Shown here in pieces: positions 43,321 to 54,726 of a stretch of 64,000 bases of DNA. Source of the stretch: Rhodanobacter thiooxydans (GTDB taxonomy: Bacteria > Pseudomonadota > Gammaproteobacteria > Xanthomonadales > Rhodanobacteraceae); assembly GCF_030291135.1 (NCBI RefSeq), contig NZ_CP127409.1:2232001-2296000 (forward strand). Direction: 5' to 3'. The notes under the pieces are model-generated. The model searched no databases. It saw only the letters and a program-made list of their open reading frames with translations, and was not told where the DNA came from. The translations under genes and the position numbers were made by a program. Each line of letters begins with the position of its first letter. The first letter of the stretch is position 1.

Positions 43321-43875
43321 TCAGTCGTCGCGACGGATCTTCGCCGTGAGCACGTGGTCTTCCCACTGCCCGGCAATCCGCAAATACTCCCGCGCATAAC
43401 CTTCACGCTCGAAGCCGAGCCGTTCCAGCAATCGCGCGCTGCGTTCGTTGCGCGGCAGATAGTTCGCCATCACGCGATGCAGGCCCAGTTCGCCGAATGC
43501 CCATGCCAGCCCGGCTTCCAGCGCCTCGTACATCAGTCCCCGGCCCTGTTGGCCGGCACCGATGCCGTAACCGAGCAGGCACGCCTGGAACGGCCCGCGC
43601 ACCACGTTGGACAGGGTGACGCTGGCGAGGATCTCCTCCTCGTCCGCGCCGAACACCGCGAACGGATAGCCGCGATCCAGACGCGCAGCCTCCTGTCCGT
43701 CCGCGATCGCCTGCGCGCAATGTTCCAGCGTGTAGTAACTGTCGTCACGCAAGGGTTCCCACGGTGCCAGGTGGGCGCGATTGTCCACGCGAAAACGCAG
43801 CAGCTTCACGGCGTCGGAAGGCTCGGGCAAGCGGATGCAGCTACGCGCGGTTTGCAGCACGGCTGGGATGCTCAC
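43321..43875 (-). CDS. GNAT acetyltransferase, RimJ/RimL type
   Basis: A 184-residue acetyltransferase from a GTG that overlaps the fghA stop (GTGA). The N-terminal Ile-Arg-Leu-Pro-Glu-Pro-Ser-Asp-Ala and Trp-Glu-Pro-Leu-Arg-Asp are typical. The acetyl-CoA site Gln-Gly-Arg-Gly-Leu-Met-Tyr-Glu-Ala and the C-terminal Asn-Glu-Arg-Ser-Ala-Arg-Leu-Leu-Glu-Arg-Leu-Gly-Phe-Glu-Arg-Glu-Gly match ribosomal-protein N-acetyltransferases. The target, perhaps S5 or another protein, is not determinable. Confidence 0.88.
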   Translation of the reverse strand: MSIPAVLQTARSCIRLPEPSDAVKLLRFRVDNRAHLAPWEPLRDDSYYTLEHCAQAIADGQEAARLDRGYPFAVFGADEEEILASVTLSNVVRGPFQACLLGYGIGAGQQGRGLMYEALEAGLAWAFGELGLHRVMANYLPRNERSARLLERLGFEREGYAREYLRIAGQWEDHVLTAKIRRDD

Positions 43876-44714
43876 AACACCCCCAATGCCTTGGCGTGAT
43901 GGCGCAGGTGGTCGTCGATGAAGCTGGTGATGAACCAGTAACTGTGGTCGTAGCCGGCATGCCGGCGCAGCAGCAGCGGCTGCCCTGCCTCGGCGCAGGC
44001 CTGGTCGAACAGTTCGGGTTTCAGCTGGGCTTCGAGGAAGGGGTCGGCCTCGCCCTGGTCGATCAGGATCGTGCCGCCGAAGGTCTGCCGTCGCACCAGC
44101 TCGCAGGCGTCGTAGTCGGCCCAGGCCGCCGGGTCGTCGCCGAGATAGCGCGGCAGCGCCTTCCTGCCCCATGGCACCTCGCTGGGCGCCACGATCGGCG
44201 CGAACGCGGACACCGAGCGGTAGCGCGACGGGTATGTCAGGGCGAGGGTCAACGCGCCATGGCCACCCATCGAGTGGCCGCAGATGCCGCTGAGCGCCGG
44301 GTCCACTGCAAACCGTGCGGCGATCAGCGCAGGCAGTTCGTCCGCCACGTAGCTGCGCATGCGGAAATGCGCCGACCACGGCGCCGCCGTGGCATCGACG
44401 TAGAAACCCGCGCCCTCGCCGAACTCCCAGTCGCCGGTGGCGCCGTCGATGCCGGTGCCGCGCGGGCTGGTGTCGGGCATCACCAGCACCAGGCCCAGCT
44501 CGGCGGCCAACCGCTGCGCGCCCGCCTTGATCGTGGCGGTTTCCTCGGTACAGGTCAGCCCGGCCAGGAAATACAGCACCGGACACAACTGCCGGGCGGC
44601 CTGCGGCGGCTGGTAGACGGCAAAGCGCATGGGGCCGGCGCAGGCATCCGAGTGGTGGCGGTAAACGCCCTGGACGCCGCCGTGCAGGCGCTGTTCGGAG
44701 ATTGTTTCGAGCAT
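43872..44714 (-). CDS. fghA: S-formylglutathione hydrolase
   Basis: A 280-residue serine esterase that hydrolyses S-formylglutathione, the last step of glutathione-dependent formaldehyde detoxification. The nucleophile is in Gly-His-Ser-Met-Gly-Gly-His-Gly near residue 148, with Ile-Asp-Gln-Gly-Glu-Ala-Asp carrying the Asp and Gly-Tyr-Asp-His-Ser-Tyr-Trp-Phe the His. Leu-Thr-Cys-Thr-Glu-Glu and Asp-Thr-Ser-Pro-Arg-Gly are family marks. The dehydrogenase partner (adhC/frmA) is not in the window. Start at Met-Leu-Glu-Thr-Ile-Ser; a Met two codons earlier is possible. Confidence 0.94.
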   Translation of the reverse strand: MLETISEQRLHGGVQGVYRHHSDACAGPMRFAVYQPPQAARQLCPVLYFLAGLTCTEETATIKAGAQRLAAELGLVLVMPDTSPRGTGIDGATGDWEFGEGAGFYVDATAAPWSAHFRMRSYVADELPALIAARFAVDPALSGICGHSMGGHGALTLALTYPSRYRSVSAFAPIVAPSEVPWGRKALPRYLGDDPAAWADYDACELVRRQTFGGTILIDQGEADPFLEAQLKPELFDQACAEAGQPLLLRRHAGYDHSYWFITSFIDDHLRHHAKALGVL

Positions 44715-44876
44715 GCCCATCGTGGTCTTCGATCCGCTGGCAAAGGCAGCGTTGAGCATAACTGCGGGCCGTCGCTTTCGCGTTCAGCAAGAACCGCCAC
44801 GCGCAAGCGTGGAGACTGTTAGAATGTACGATCTGCGCGTCGCATTCCCGGCGCTGCCTTCTGTTCCGAGGTTCCC

Positions 44877-46808
<1,932 letters not shown>

Positions 46809-47212
46809 GCGCCCCGCGTCGCGTCGCCCGACAAGCGACGGCGCGATGACATGACGCGGGCGGGATCGTCACCGCCGCGAACCCGCCGCATGTCCAGCTG
46901 CAGCTCGGCGGTCGAACATCACCCCTCCCGCGAAGCCGGGCGGCTCGACGGGCCGGCACCGGCCACCGTCGCACCCGCAGGCGGCCGTGCGCGATCCGGG
47001 ATAACCGGCGTCGGACGACCTCTTCACGAAAAATTCCCCTCAAAGCGCTATGACTCCGTCGTTCCGCCTGGAAATCCAGGGGCTCGCGATGCCGACGTCG
47101 CGTGAGGGTGGAACGGTCATCGGATCCCTGTCGTGCCTGGCCACCAAAGCTGTGCAACGCCAGTCGCACGCGCCGATCCTTTCCCATGCCGTTACCTCGT
47201 GGAGGGGAACCC
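46809..47212. other. 404-base intergenic region, no gene recognised
   Basis: Between deaD and the exported-protein gene I see no convincing coding frame or RNA. A small stem CGTCGC/GCGACG directly follows deaD. A strong GGAGGGGAA ribosome site stands just before the next start. The promoter of the downstream gene presumably lies in the less GC-rich part around 47020-47060. Confidence 0.5.
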
Positions 47213-48811
47213 ATGTCATCACGAAACTTGACCGCCTTGAGCATCGCGCTGGGCGCCGTTTTCGGTCTGGCGACAAGCAACCAGGCCTTCGCCGAAAACG
47301 CGGCGCCGAAAGTGGAAGTGACGCCTGCCGTGAAACACGACACCTTGCGCTCCCTGCGCGGCACCATGCCGCGCCCGGAAGATTTCTCCAAGAGTCCCCG
47401 CATTCACCCGCTGCATCCGCTGCCGCCGCTGGCTCCGGGCAACCAGACCGACGGCGCCTTGCAACACAGCGTCACCGGGGCGTTTGCACCCGCGCTGGGC
47501 GCCGGTTTCGAAGGCGTCGGCCAGGGCTTCAGCGGCCCGCAGGGCACCTTCAGCGTCAACAGTGCCCCGCCGGACACCAACGGCGCGGTAGGCGCCACCC
47601 AGTACGTGCAGATCGTCAACACCGGCTTCGCGGTGTTCGACAAGGCCAGCAAGGCGGTGGTCTACGGTCCGGTGCAGAGCAACACCCTGTGGTCCGGCTT
47701 CGGCGGCCCCTGCGAGGCCGACAACGACGGCGATGCCGTGGTGGTCTACGACAAGGCCGCCAACCGCTGGGTCGTCTCGCAGTTCGCCGTCAGCGCCACG
47801 CCGTACTATCAGTGCGTGGCCGTGTCGGCCACCAGTGACGCCACCGGCGCGTACTACCGCTATGCCTTCTCCTACGGCAGCGTCTTTCCCGACTATCCGA
47901 AGATGGGCGTCTGGCCGGATGGCTATTACGAAACGTTCAACATGTTCAGCGGCAACACGTTCGCTGGCGCGAAGCTGTGCGCCTATGACCGCAGCGCGAT
48001 GCTGAGCGGCGCCGCGGCCACCCAGCAGTGCTTCCAGTTGTCCACCAGCTACGGCGGCGTGCTGCCGGCGGACCTCGATGGCGCCACCGCGCCACCGGCC
48101 GGCGCGCCGAACTACATGCTGAACTTCACCAGCAATGCGCTGAACCTGTGGAAATTCCATGTGGACTGGGCGAACAGCGCCAACACCTCGCTGAGCGGTC
48201 CGCTCAACATTCCGGTGGCTGCTTTCGCCACTGCCTGCCGCGGCGGCAGCTGCATCCCGCAGTACGGTACGCGGCAAAAGCTGGACTCGCTGGGCGATCG
48301 CCTGATGTTCCGACTGGCCTACCGCAACTTCGGCGATCACGAGTCACTGGTGGTCAACCATTCGGTGCAGGTCGGCACCTCGCGCAAGAACCCGTATACC
48401 GGCGTGCGCTGGTACGAGATCCGCAATCCTGCCGGTTCGCCGGTGGTCTACCAGCAATCCACTTTCTCGCCGGACACCAGTTATCGCTGGATGGGCTCGG
48501 TGGCGATGGACAAGCAGGGCAACCTGGCGCTCGGCTACAGCGTCTCGGACAGTTCCATCCACCCGGCGATCCGCTACACCGGCCGCCTGGTCGGCGACCC
48601 ACTGAACACGCTGGAGGCCGAGAACAGCATCATCGAAGGCACCGGATCGCAGAGCGGCAACAACCTGTCGCGCTGGGGCGATTACAGCGCGATGACGGTT
48701 GACCCGGTCGACGACTGCACGTTCTGGTACACCACCGAATACCTGAAGAACACCGGCTCGTTCAACTGGAACACGCGCATTGCGTCGTTCAAGTTCCCGG
48801 GCTGCCTATAA
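47213..48811 (+). CDS. Large exported protein of unknown function
   Basis: A 532-residue protein with a clear signal peptide (cut after Gln-Ala-Phe-Ala, near residue 26) and GGAGGGG just upstream of the ATG. The mature part has a Pro-rich region (residues 55-80). Repeated beta-type blocks follow, such as Val-Val-Tyr-Asp-Lys-Ala-Ala-Asn-Arg-Trp-Val-Val, Tyr-Pro-Lys-Met-Gly-Val-Trp-Pro-Asp-Gly-Tyr and Arg-Trp-Gly-Asp-Tyr-Ser-Ala-Met. They look like beta-propeller blades. Several Cys pairs suggest periplasmic disulfides. I recognise no named family; it is monocistronic. Confidence 0.85.
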   Translation: MSSRNLTALSIALGAVFGLATSNQAFAENAAPKVEVTPAVKHDTLRSLRGTMPRPEDFSKSPRIHPLHPLPPLAPGNQTDGALQHSVTGAFAPALGAGFEGVGQGFSGPQGTFSVNSAPPDTNGAVGATQYVQIVNTGFAVFDKASKAVVYGPVQSNTLWSGFGGPCEADNDGDAVVVYDKAANRWVVSQFAVSATPYYQCVAVSATSDATGAYYRYAFSYGSVFPDYPKMGVWPDGYYETFNMFSGNTFAGAKLCAYDRSAMLSGAAATQQCFQLSTSYGGVLPADLDGATAPPAGAPNYMLNFTSNALNLWKFHVDWANSANTSLSGPLNIPVAAFATACRGGSCIPQYGTRQKLDSLGDRLMFRLAYRNFGDHESLVVNHSVQVGTSRKNPYTGVRWYEIRNPAGSPVVYQQSTFSPDTSYRWMGSVAMDKQGNLALGYSVSDSSIHPAIRYTGRLVGDPLNTLEAENSIIEGTGSQSGNNLSRWGDYSAMTVDPVDDCTFWYTTEYLKNTGSFNWNTRIASFKFPGCL

Positions 48812-48895
48812 ACAGGTTCCCGGGTATCCAGCATGCCCGTCACCGATCGCGGTGGCGGGCATCCCTCTCCTGCAGTTACAGATGCGGCAGCGCGC

Positions 48896-49282
48896 TCAGG
48901 CGCTCTGCGGCAGTGGCGGCTCGCCGGCGTCGAACGGGTCGAGCCAGTCCTCCGGCGTCAGCACCGGCAGGCCGTGCGCGAGGCGTGCCTTGTCGCACTG
49001 CGGACTGACCGTGCCGAACTCCCACGACGGCTGCACCTCACGGCACACCGACGGCCGCTGCGGATAGATACCGCAATGCGCCGCTACACCCACCGTGCCT
49101 TGCAGCGCCACACAGCGCGGCTGCGCGGCGTTGGTGCCGCGCATCGCCAGCCGGTGCGGATCAAGCTTCTCGGTCAACTCGGGCGGTACGCTGCCGCCGA
49201 GGAAGGCTTCCGCTTCCGACCAATGAAATGCCACGCGAAAGTACGCGCAGCAGGCACCGCAACGCAGGCAGGGATGTTCCAT
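48896..49282 (-). CDS. YkgJ family cysteine-cluster protein
   Basis: A 128-residue protein with Cys-Leu-Arg-Cys-Gly-Ala-Cys-Cys at residues 5-12 and further cysteines in Arg-Cys-Val-Ala-Leu, Ala-His-Cys-Gly-Ile-Tyr and Pro-Ser-Val-Cys-Arg-Glu-Val. This is the YkgJ/UPF0153 zinc- or iron-chelating pattern. Function is unknown. It is flanked by the exported-protein gene and a zinc metallopeptidase gene. Confidence 0.88.
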   Translation of the reverse strand: MEHPCLRCGACCAYFRVAFHWSEAEAFLGGSVPPELTEKLDPHRLAMRGTNAAQPRCVALQGTVGVAAHCGIYPQRPSVCREVQPSWEFGTVSPQCDKARLAHGLPVLTPEDWLDPFDAGEPPLPQSA

Positions 49283-49447
49283 CGAAGCGACCGGGGGCGC
49301 CCCAGGGCGCGCAGGAGGCAGATTCTAGAGCAGCGGGCAGCGCTAGCGCAGCTTGAAAAGCCGGAGCTGCCCCCGCCTACCCTTCCCTGCAGGCAGGGGC
49401 GCGACTTTGCAGGCAGGCAGTCGCCTTGCAGCTGCCTGCCTGGGATC

Positions 49448-50308
49448 TCATGGTTCGCCGGCGAAGGTATCGCACTGGGCCATGTCGCCGCTGTCGAAGC
49501 CGGCCTTGAACCACTTCACCCGCTGCGCCGAGGTGCCGTGGGTGAACGTGTCCGGGCGCACCCGGCCCTGCGCCTGCTGTTGCAGGGCATCGTCGCCGAT
49601 GTGGCTGGCTGCGTTCAGCGCCGACTCGATGTCGCCCGGCTGCAACCAGTTCAGGTCCCTCTGGCTGTGGTTGGCCCATATGCCGGCGTAGCAATCCGCC
49701 TGCAGTTCCTGCCGCACCGACAGACCATCGGCGCCGTCCATCGGCACGCCGCGCTGCTGCAGCTGGCGGACCTTGTCGAACACCCCGGTGAGCTTCTGCA
49801 CGTGGTGGCCCACTTCGTGCGCGATCACGTAGGCACGGGCGAAATCGCCGGAGGAGTGCAGCTCGTCCTGCAGTTGCTGGAAGAACGCCAGGTCCAGGTA
49901 CACCTTCTGGTCGCCCGGACAGTAGAACGGCCCCACCGCCGTGGTGGCGCCGCCGCAGGCCGTGGCCACGCCGCCGCTGAACAGGTGCAGCTTGGGCTCG
50001 ACATAGGTCGCACCGCGCGCCTGGAAGATCTCGCCCCAGCTCTGCTCGGTCGAATGCAGGACCGCACTGACGAAGGCCTGCTGTTCGGGATCGACCTGGG
50101 CGGGCTGCCCGCTTTGTGTCGGCGTGCCCGGCAGGCCACCGCTCTGGTCCAGCAGCGCCAGCGGATTCTTGAAGAAGATCCAGCCCAGCAGCGCCAGCAC
50201 GATCAGGCCGCCCAGGCCCATGCGGCCGCCACCACCAAAACGCGGACCACCGCCGCCACCGCTGTCGACCTCGACATTGCTGCTGCTGCCGCCTTTCCGC
50301 CAATCCAT
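49448..50308 (-). CDS. ypfJ: Neutral zinc metallopeptidase, YpfJ family
   Basis: A 286-residue membrane-anchored putative protease. It has a Gly-rich N-terminus, one transmembrane segment (residues 30-47), and the zinc motif Ala-His-Glu-Val-Gly-His-His-Val near residue 165. The family blocks Gln-Glu-Leu-Gln-Ala-Asp-Cys-Tyr-Ala-Gly and His-Gly-Thr-Ser-Ala-Gln-Arg-Val are also present. Physiological substrate is unknown. Confidence 0.92.
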   Translation of the reverse strand: MDWRKGGSSSNVEVDSGGGGGPRFGGGGRMGLGGLIVLALLGWIFFKNPLALLDQSGGLPGTPTQSGQPAQVDPEQQAFVSAVLHSTEQSWGEIFQARGATYVEPKLHLFSGGVATACGGATTAVGPFYCPGDQKVYLDLAFFQQLQDELHSSGDFARAYVIAHEVGHHVQKLTGVFDKVRQLQQRGVPMDGADGLSVRQELQADCYAGIWANHSQRDLNWLQPGDIESALNAASHIGDDALQQQAQGRVRPDTFTHGTSAQRVKWFKAGFDSGDMAQCDTFAGEP

Positions 50309-50434
50309 AGGAATCCCCTCATTGACTGATGCACACGCCCCGAATGCGCGCGTGGCGAAGATAACGCGTCGACCGGGATCACGCCACGGCGCCCACTGCC
50401 GCTAAAGTGGGTGACCTTTTGTGAGGATTCCAGC

Positions 50435-50827
50435 ATGACCCACCTGCCCGCCCTGGTCACCCTGCTCACCGTGCTGCTGCTGTTCGGCACCATGTGGGCC
50501 GTCGGCCACGCCCGCGGCAAGTACGCCATCAAGGCGCCGGCCACCAGCGGGCACCCCGCGTTCGAGCGCGCCTACCGGGTGCAGATGAATACGCTGGAAA
50601 GCACGGTGATGTTCCTGCCCACGCTGTGGCTGGCGGCGAGCTACGGCTTCAGCGGCTGGGCCGGCGTGGCGGGGCTGGTCTGGATCGTCGGCCGCGTGTG
50701 GTACGCGCTGGCCTACCTGCGGGATCCCGCCAAACGCGGCCCCGGCTACATGGTCGGCATGCTCGGCTGGGCCGCGCTGCTGGTGCTGGCCTGCATCGGC
50801 GTGGGCCGGGCCCTGCTGGCCGGCTGA
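50435..50827 (+). CDS. MAPEG family membrane protein
   Basis: A 130-residue protein with four hydrophobic segments and the MAPEG pattern Phe-Glu-Arg-Ala-Tyr-Arg-Val-Gln-Met-Asn-Thr-Leu-Glu near residue 45, then Arg-Val-Trp-Tyr-Ala-Leu-Ala-Tyr. Eukaryotic relatives are glutathione transferases and leukotriene synthases; bacterial roles are mostly unassigned. GAGGA lies upstream of the ATG. Confidence 0.9.
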   Translation: MTHLPALVTLLTVLLLFGTMWAVGHARGKYAIKAPATSGHPAFERAYRVQMNTLESTVMFLPTLWLAASYGFSGWAGVAGLVWIVGRVWYALAYLRDPAKRGPGYMVGMLGWAALLVLACIGVGRALLAG

Positions 50828-50851
50828 GCGTTCGGCGCCTGTTCGAGGCTC

Positions 50852-51628
50852 TCAGGCCAGCAGGCCGGGAGCCATCGCGCTCACTACCCATACGCGATGC
50901 GGCACCGCCATCGGCTCGGTCGCGTGGTGGGCCGCCAGCATGTCGGCCAGCTCGGCGTCGAAGCGCATCACCTTCGCCTCGTCCAGCGTGGCGCCGATGC
51001 CGGCGCTGGCACGGATGCGGCCGCGCCAGTCCACGTGGCTGTACGGCACGTCCAGGTCGAACGAGTACGTGCGCAGGTCAATGAAGCCGACCTCGGCCAC
51101 GTCCTTCAGCCACGCCGGGTACAGGCCGCTGCCGCTGTGCAGTGTCCAGCCCGGGTTATAGGCGAGGATCAGCCGCTCGGTGTCCTGCACCATGTTGCCG
51201 GCCAGCGGCACCCAGTCGAAATGCGCGATCAGCAGCCGTCCACCCGGGCGCAACCACTTGCGCACCAGCGCCGCCGTGCGCGGCCGGTCGAACCAGTGCC
51301 AGCACTGGCCGGCGGTGATCGCGTCGAACGAGGCGGCGGCGAACTCGGCGTTCTCGACCCGCGCGCGCACTTGCGTCACCTGCACGCCGGCGGCCCGGTC
51401 CATCTCCGCGGCCTGCGCCAGCAGCGGCGCGGAATGGTCCAGCCCGGTCACCTCGCAGCCACGCACGGCCAGGCCACGGGCGACCGTGCCGGTGCCGGTG
51501 CCCAGGTCGAGCACCGCGTCGCCCCGGTGCACGCTGCCGTCGGCGATCAGACGTTCGAAGAAGGCGTCCGGAAACCCCGCTCGATGGCGCGCGTAATCAC
51601 TGGCTGTCCTGCCGAAATCGATGGCCAT
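50852..51628 (-). CDS. Class I SAM-dependent methyltransferase
   Basis: A 258-residue methyltransferase. Met-Ala-Ile-Asp-Phe-Gly-Arg-Thr-Ala-Ser-Asp-Tyr at the start is typical of the family that resembles trans-aconitate methyltransferase and UbiE-like proteins. SAM motif I is Val-Leu-Asp-Leu-Gly-Thr-Gly-Thr-Gly-Thr near residue 41, with Ala-Gly-Gln-Cys-Trp-His-Trp-Phe near 110. The GGGGAGTG before the ATG supports the start. Substrate unknown. It converges with the MAPEG gene. Confidence 0.87.
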   Translation of the reverse strand: MAIDFGRTASDYARHRAGFPDAFFERLIADGSVHRGDAVLDLGTGTGTVARGLAVRGCEVTGLDHSAPLLAQAAEMDRAAGVQVTQVRARVENAEFAAASFDAITAGQCWHWFDRPRTAALVRKWLRPGGRLLIAHFDWVPLAGNMVQDTERLILAYNPGWTLHSGSGLYPAWLKDVAEVGFIDLRTYSFDLDVPYSHVDWRGRIRASAGIGATLDEAKVMRFDAELADMLAAHHATEPMAVPHRVWVVSAMAPGLLA

Positions 51629-51794
51629 CGACACTCCCCCGTGGTCGCGTGCAGGCGATGTTACCGGGACGACCTTGCGCTGCAAGTGATTGTGGCACGG
51701 CCCTGCCGGTCGGCAGGGTTGCACGGCCGGCCCGCGAGACACTAGCGTGGAGGCGCACACTCCGCCGTTCTTCCGCCACAGGCATGGTTACCGC

Positions 51795-52622
51795 ATGGAA
51801 GTCAGCAGCACCGAGGTTCCTCCGCTGTCGCCTCCAGACACGGTGCCCCCACCGAATCCAGGCAACCCCGCGCCCGGCCTGCGTGCCAGCGCGGGAATCA
51901 TCGCCGCCTACTTCGCGCTGCAGTTCGCCGTGAGCATCGTGTTCGCGTCGACCATCAGTGCAATGGCCGCTTTCCGCCACGCCGGGCCAGACATCGACAC
52001 GGCGATCCGCACGACGCTGGGGCAGCCCGCAATGCAGGCGCTGCTGGCGATCCTCTCGCTCGGCGTGGCCGCGCCACTGACCCTGTGGCTGGCACGCCGC
52101 ACCTGGCCGGCGCTGTGGTCGCTGGCGCAGCCGCCGGGTTTCGGCTTCGCGCCGCCGCGCCAGCTGCTGTTCTTCGCGCTGGCGGTGGCGGCCGGACTGG
52201 CGGCGCCATTCCTGGGCGCCGTGCTGACCCAGTGGCTGGCCCACGGCCACACGGTGACCCAGGACATCCGGCAGATCGGTGGCAATACTCCGCCGGGCTT
52301 GCGCCTGCCGCTGGTTCTGGTGGTGGTGTGCGTGGGGCCGCTGGTGGAGGAACTGCTGTTCCGCGGCGTGTTGTTGTCGGCGCTGATGAAGCGCGTGCAC
52401 GTCGGCTGGGCAGTGGCCGGCAGCTCGCTGCTGTTCGCACTGGTCCACCTGCCGGGGCTGCAATACCAGTGGTACGCGCTGCCGAACCTGATCCTGCTGG
52501 CGCTGTTGCTGGCCGGGTTGCGGCTGCGTTCGGGCTCGATCTGGCCGGCGGTGCTGGCACACGGCGTCAACAACCTGCTGGCCGTCGCCGCCTGGTTCGT
52601 GGCGGTCAACCCGCCGGGCTGA
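51795..52622 (+). CDS. CPBP family intramembrane metalloprotease
   Basis: A 275-residue membrane protein of the CAAX-protease/bacteriocin-processing (Abi) family. The glutamate motif is Val-Glu-Glu-Leu-Leu-Phe-Arg-Gly near residue 190, then Phe-Ala-Leu-Val-His-Leu and His-Gly-Val-Asn-Asn near 255, all in or near hydrophobic segments. The N-terminus is Pro-rich and cytoplasmic. Its 3' end overlaps the 3' end of maf by 17 bases on the other strand. Confidence 0.9.
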   Translation: MEVSSTEVPPLSPPDTVPPPNPGNPAPGLRASAGIIAAYFALQFAVSIVFASTISAMAAFRHAGPDIDTAIRTTLGQPAMQALLAILSLGVAAPLTLWLARRTWPALWSLAQPPGFGFAPPRQLLFFALAVAAGLAAPFLGAVLTQWLAHGHTVTQDIRQIGGNTPPGLRLPLVLVVVCVGPLVEELLFRGVLLSALMKRVHVGWAVAGSSLLFALVHLPGLQYQWYALPNLILLALLLAGLRLRSGSIWPAVLAHGVNNLLAVAAWFVAVNPPG

Positions 52623-53190
52623 TCCCGCCATGCCGCAGCAAGCGCGCGGTCTCGAACAGCGGCAAACCCATCACCCCGGAATAGCTGCCGTCGCGGTGCG
52701 CGACCATCGCCGCACCGCGACCCTGGATCGCATACCCGCCAGCCTTGCCGAACGGCTCGCCGGTAGCGACGTAGGCAGCGATGGCCGGCTCGTCCAGTGT
52801 GGCAAAACGCACCTGCGACACGCACACCTCGCACTGCTCGTCTAGCGCGCCGACCAGCCACACCGCCGAGATCACCGCATGCGTGCGGCCCGACAGCCGG
52901 CGCAACATTGCCGCCGCGTCGGCGGCATTGCGCGGCTTGCCAAACACCTCGTCGTCCAGCACTACTTCGGTATCCGCGCCGAGCACCCGCGCGTCGCCCG
53001 TGTGCGCCAGCGCAGCGAGGCCGGCGCGTGCCTTGTCGCGCGCCACCCGGCTCACGTAGTCCCGCGGCGATTCGCCCGGCGCGCGCCGCTCGGGCACGTC
53101 GACGTCGAGCACGGCGAAATCCACGCCGAGCTGTTCCAGCAACTGGCGCCGACGCGGCGATTGCGAAGCGAGGTAAAGCACTGGCGTCAC
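52606..53190 (-). CDS. maf: Maf-like nucleoside triphosphate pyrophosphatase
   Basis: A 194-residue Maf protein from a GTG start, overlapping the GNAT stop by GTGA. It has Leu-Ala-Ser-Gln-Ser-Pro-Arg-Arg near residue 8, Gly-Ala-Asp-Thr-Glu-Val-Val near 70, Phe-Gly-Lys-Pro and Tyr-Ala-Ile-Gln-Gly-Arg-Gly-Ala near 155. Maf enzymes hydrolyse non-canonical or canonical dNTP/NTPs (dTTP, UTP type). In related genomes it follows rlmH; here one GNAT gene is between. Confidence 0.94.
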   Translation of the reverse strand: MTPVLYLASQSPRRRQLLEQLGVDFAVLDVDVPERRAPGESPRDYVSRVARDKARAGLAALAHTGDARVLGADTEVVLDDEVFGKPRNAADAAAMLRRLSGRTHAVISAVWLVGALDEQCEVCVSQVRFATLDEPAIAAYVATGEPFGKAGGYAIQGRGAAMVAHRDGSYSGVMGLPLFETARLLRHGGISPAG

Positions 53191-53636
53191 AGCGTCAGGC
53201 TGTATTCGCAGAACTGGCGGTCGCGCTGCCAGCCCAGCGATTCGTACAGCGCCTGCGCCGGCGCATTGTCCAGCGCGGTGGACAGCGACAGGCTGGCCGC
53301 ACCCAGTGCATGCGCATGCTCCGCCGCCGCCCGCAGCAGCGCCGCCGCCACGCCTTGCCGTCGCGCCGGCGCGGCCACGAACAGATCATTGAGCAGCCAG
53401 GTGCGCACGGTGCGCACCGAGGAGAACAGCGGATATAGCTGGGTGAAACCCAGCCCCGCGCCGTGCTCGTCCAGCGCCAGCAGGATCAGCGACTCGCGGT
53501 GATGGAAACGCTCCGCCAGGAAATCCCGCGCCCGCGCGAGATCCGCTGGCTGGCCGTAGAACTGGCGATAGCCGTCGAACAGCGGCGCCAGCGTGTCGAG
53601 ATCGAGAATGGTGGCTTGCCGGATCTGGAAGGGCAT
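53187..53636 (-). CDS. GNAT family N-acetyltransferase
   Basis: A 149-residue acetyltransferase with Ile-Arg-Gln-Ala-Thr near the start and Asn-Asp-Leu-Phe-Val near residue 82. The acetyl-CoA motif is [11 protein letters not shown], and the C-terminal [10 protein letters not shown]. Substrate unknown. It lies between rlmH and maf. Confidence 0.9.
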   Translation of the reverse strand: MPFQIRQATILDLDTLAPLFDGYRQFYGQPADLARARDFLAERFHHRESLILLALDEHGAGLGFTQLYPLFSSVRTVRTWLLNDLFVAAPARRQGVAAALLRAAAEHAHALGAASLSLSTALDNAPAQALYESLGWQRDRQFCEYSLTL

Positions 53637-53654
53637 GGTGGGCTCCGCTGGAGG

Positions 53655-54125
53655 TCAGGCACGATGATACGGATGGCCAGCCACGATCGTGGTGGCGCGG
53701 TACAGCTGCTCGGCCAGCACCAGCCGCACCAGCATGTGCGGCAGGGTCAGCGGACCCAGCGACCAACGCTGGTCGGCGCGCGCCAGTACCTCGGACGCAT
53801 GGCCGTCGGGGCCACCGATGAGGAACGCCAGGTCGCGCCCGGCCATGCGCCACTTCGTCAGTTGTTCGGCCAGTTCCTCGCTGGACCAGCTCCTGCCGCG
53901 TCCATCGAGTGCGACCACGTGGGTATCGGGTGGCAACGCCGCGAGAATCGCGCTGCCCTCGTCCTGGATCGCCCGCGCATCGTCGCGGCCCTTGCCGCGA
54001 TTGCCGGGTTTCAGTTCTATCAGTTCCAGCGGCAGCTCGTGCGACAGCCGCTTGCGGTATTCGGCAAAGCCTTCCGCCACCCAGCCGGGCATGCGTTCAC
54101 CGACCGCGATCAGGCGCGCGCGCAT
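53655..54125 (-). CDS. rlmH: 23S rRNA (pseudouridine1915-N3)-methyltransferase RlmH
   Basis: A 156-residue SPOUT methyltransferase acting on assembled 70S ribosomes. The block Phe-Leu-Ile-Gly-Gly-Pro-Asp-Gly-His is near residue 100, and the end Arg-Ala-Thr-Thr-Ile-Val-Ala-Gly-His-Pro-Tyr-His-Arg is diagnostic. It follows rsfS after 108 bases that contain a CTCTCC/GGAGAG palindrome. Confidence 0.96.
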   Translation of the reverse strand: MRARLIAVGERMPGWVAEGFAEYRKRLSHELPLELIELKPGNRGKGRDDARAIQDEGSAILAALPPDTHVVALDGRGRSWSSEELAEQLTKWRMAGRDLAFLIGGPDGHASEVLARADQRWSLGPLTLPHMLVRLVLAEQLYRATTIVAGHPYHRA

Positions 54126-54170
54126 GCCCAGCTCGTATCAGGTAAAACGCGCGAAGCGCCACGTTCGCTT

Positions 54171-54203
54171 CCTCTCCCGCCGGGAGAGGATTGAGGTGAG
54201 GGC
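54171..54203. repeat. Palindromic intergenic repeat
   Basis: CCTCTCCCG and CGGGAGAGG are separated by one base, then GATTGAGGTGAGGG. This class of repeat is widespread in high-GC proteobacterial genomes. It lies between rsfS and rlmH; related CTCCCC/GGGGAG sequences lie at 62371-62390. Confidence 0.55.
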
Positions 54204-54233
54204 CACGCTTGCGATATCGCTGGTACAAGAAGC

Positions 54234-54620
54234 TCAGCCAGCTTGCGCAGCGTCGATTTCCTGCCCGTGGTCACCCACCGTCCACAGCCGCTCCAGGCCA
54301 TAGAACTCGCGAATGCGCGGCAGCATCACGTGGACGATCACGTCGCCCAGGTCGACCAGCACCCACTCGCCTTCGGTCTCGCCTTCCACGCCCAGCGGCA
54401 TCACGCCCGCCTTCTTGGCGAACTTGCCCACTTCGTCGGCAATGGATTTGACGTGGCGGGCCGAGGTGCCGGAGGCGATCACCAGCAGGTCGGCGATGGA
54501 GGTCTTGCCGCGGACGTCGATCTCGCGCACGTCCTTGGCCTTCAGTTCTTCGAGCGCGTCGATGACCGACTTGCGCAGGGTGGCCGTGGTGACGGCCTTG
54601 TTGCTACGGGCTGTGCTCAA
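54234..54620 (-). CDS. rsfS: Ribosome silencing factor RsfS
   Basis: A 128-residue Iojap-family protein that binds L14 and blocks subunit joining in starvation. It has [25 protein letters not shown] and [11 protein letters not shown]. No ATG fits the N-terminus; TTG at 54620 with GAGG 9 bases upstream is chosen. A TTG at 54653 lacks a ribosome site. nadD, its usual neighbour, is 7 kb away. Confidence 0.92.
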   Translation of the reverse strand: MSTARSNKAVTTATLRKSVIDALEELKAKDVREIDVRGKTSIADLLVIASGTSARHVKSIADEVGKFAKKAGVMPLGVEGETEGEWVLVDLGDVIVHVMLPRIREFYGLERLWTVGDHGQEIDAAQAG

Positions 54621-54726
54621 GAGGGCGGGCCTCGATGCGGGATCGCAGCGCAAAATGGCGCGGGCGCAGTATAACCGCCCCAGCGCAACGGCACGTCAAG
54701 ACGCCAGGCGGCCCCGGCGCGGTCGT

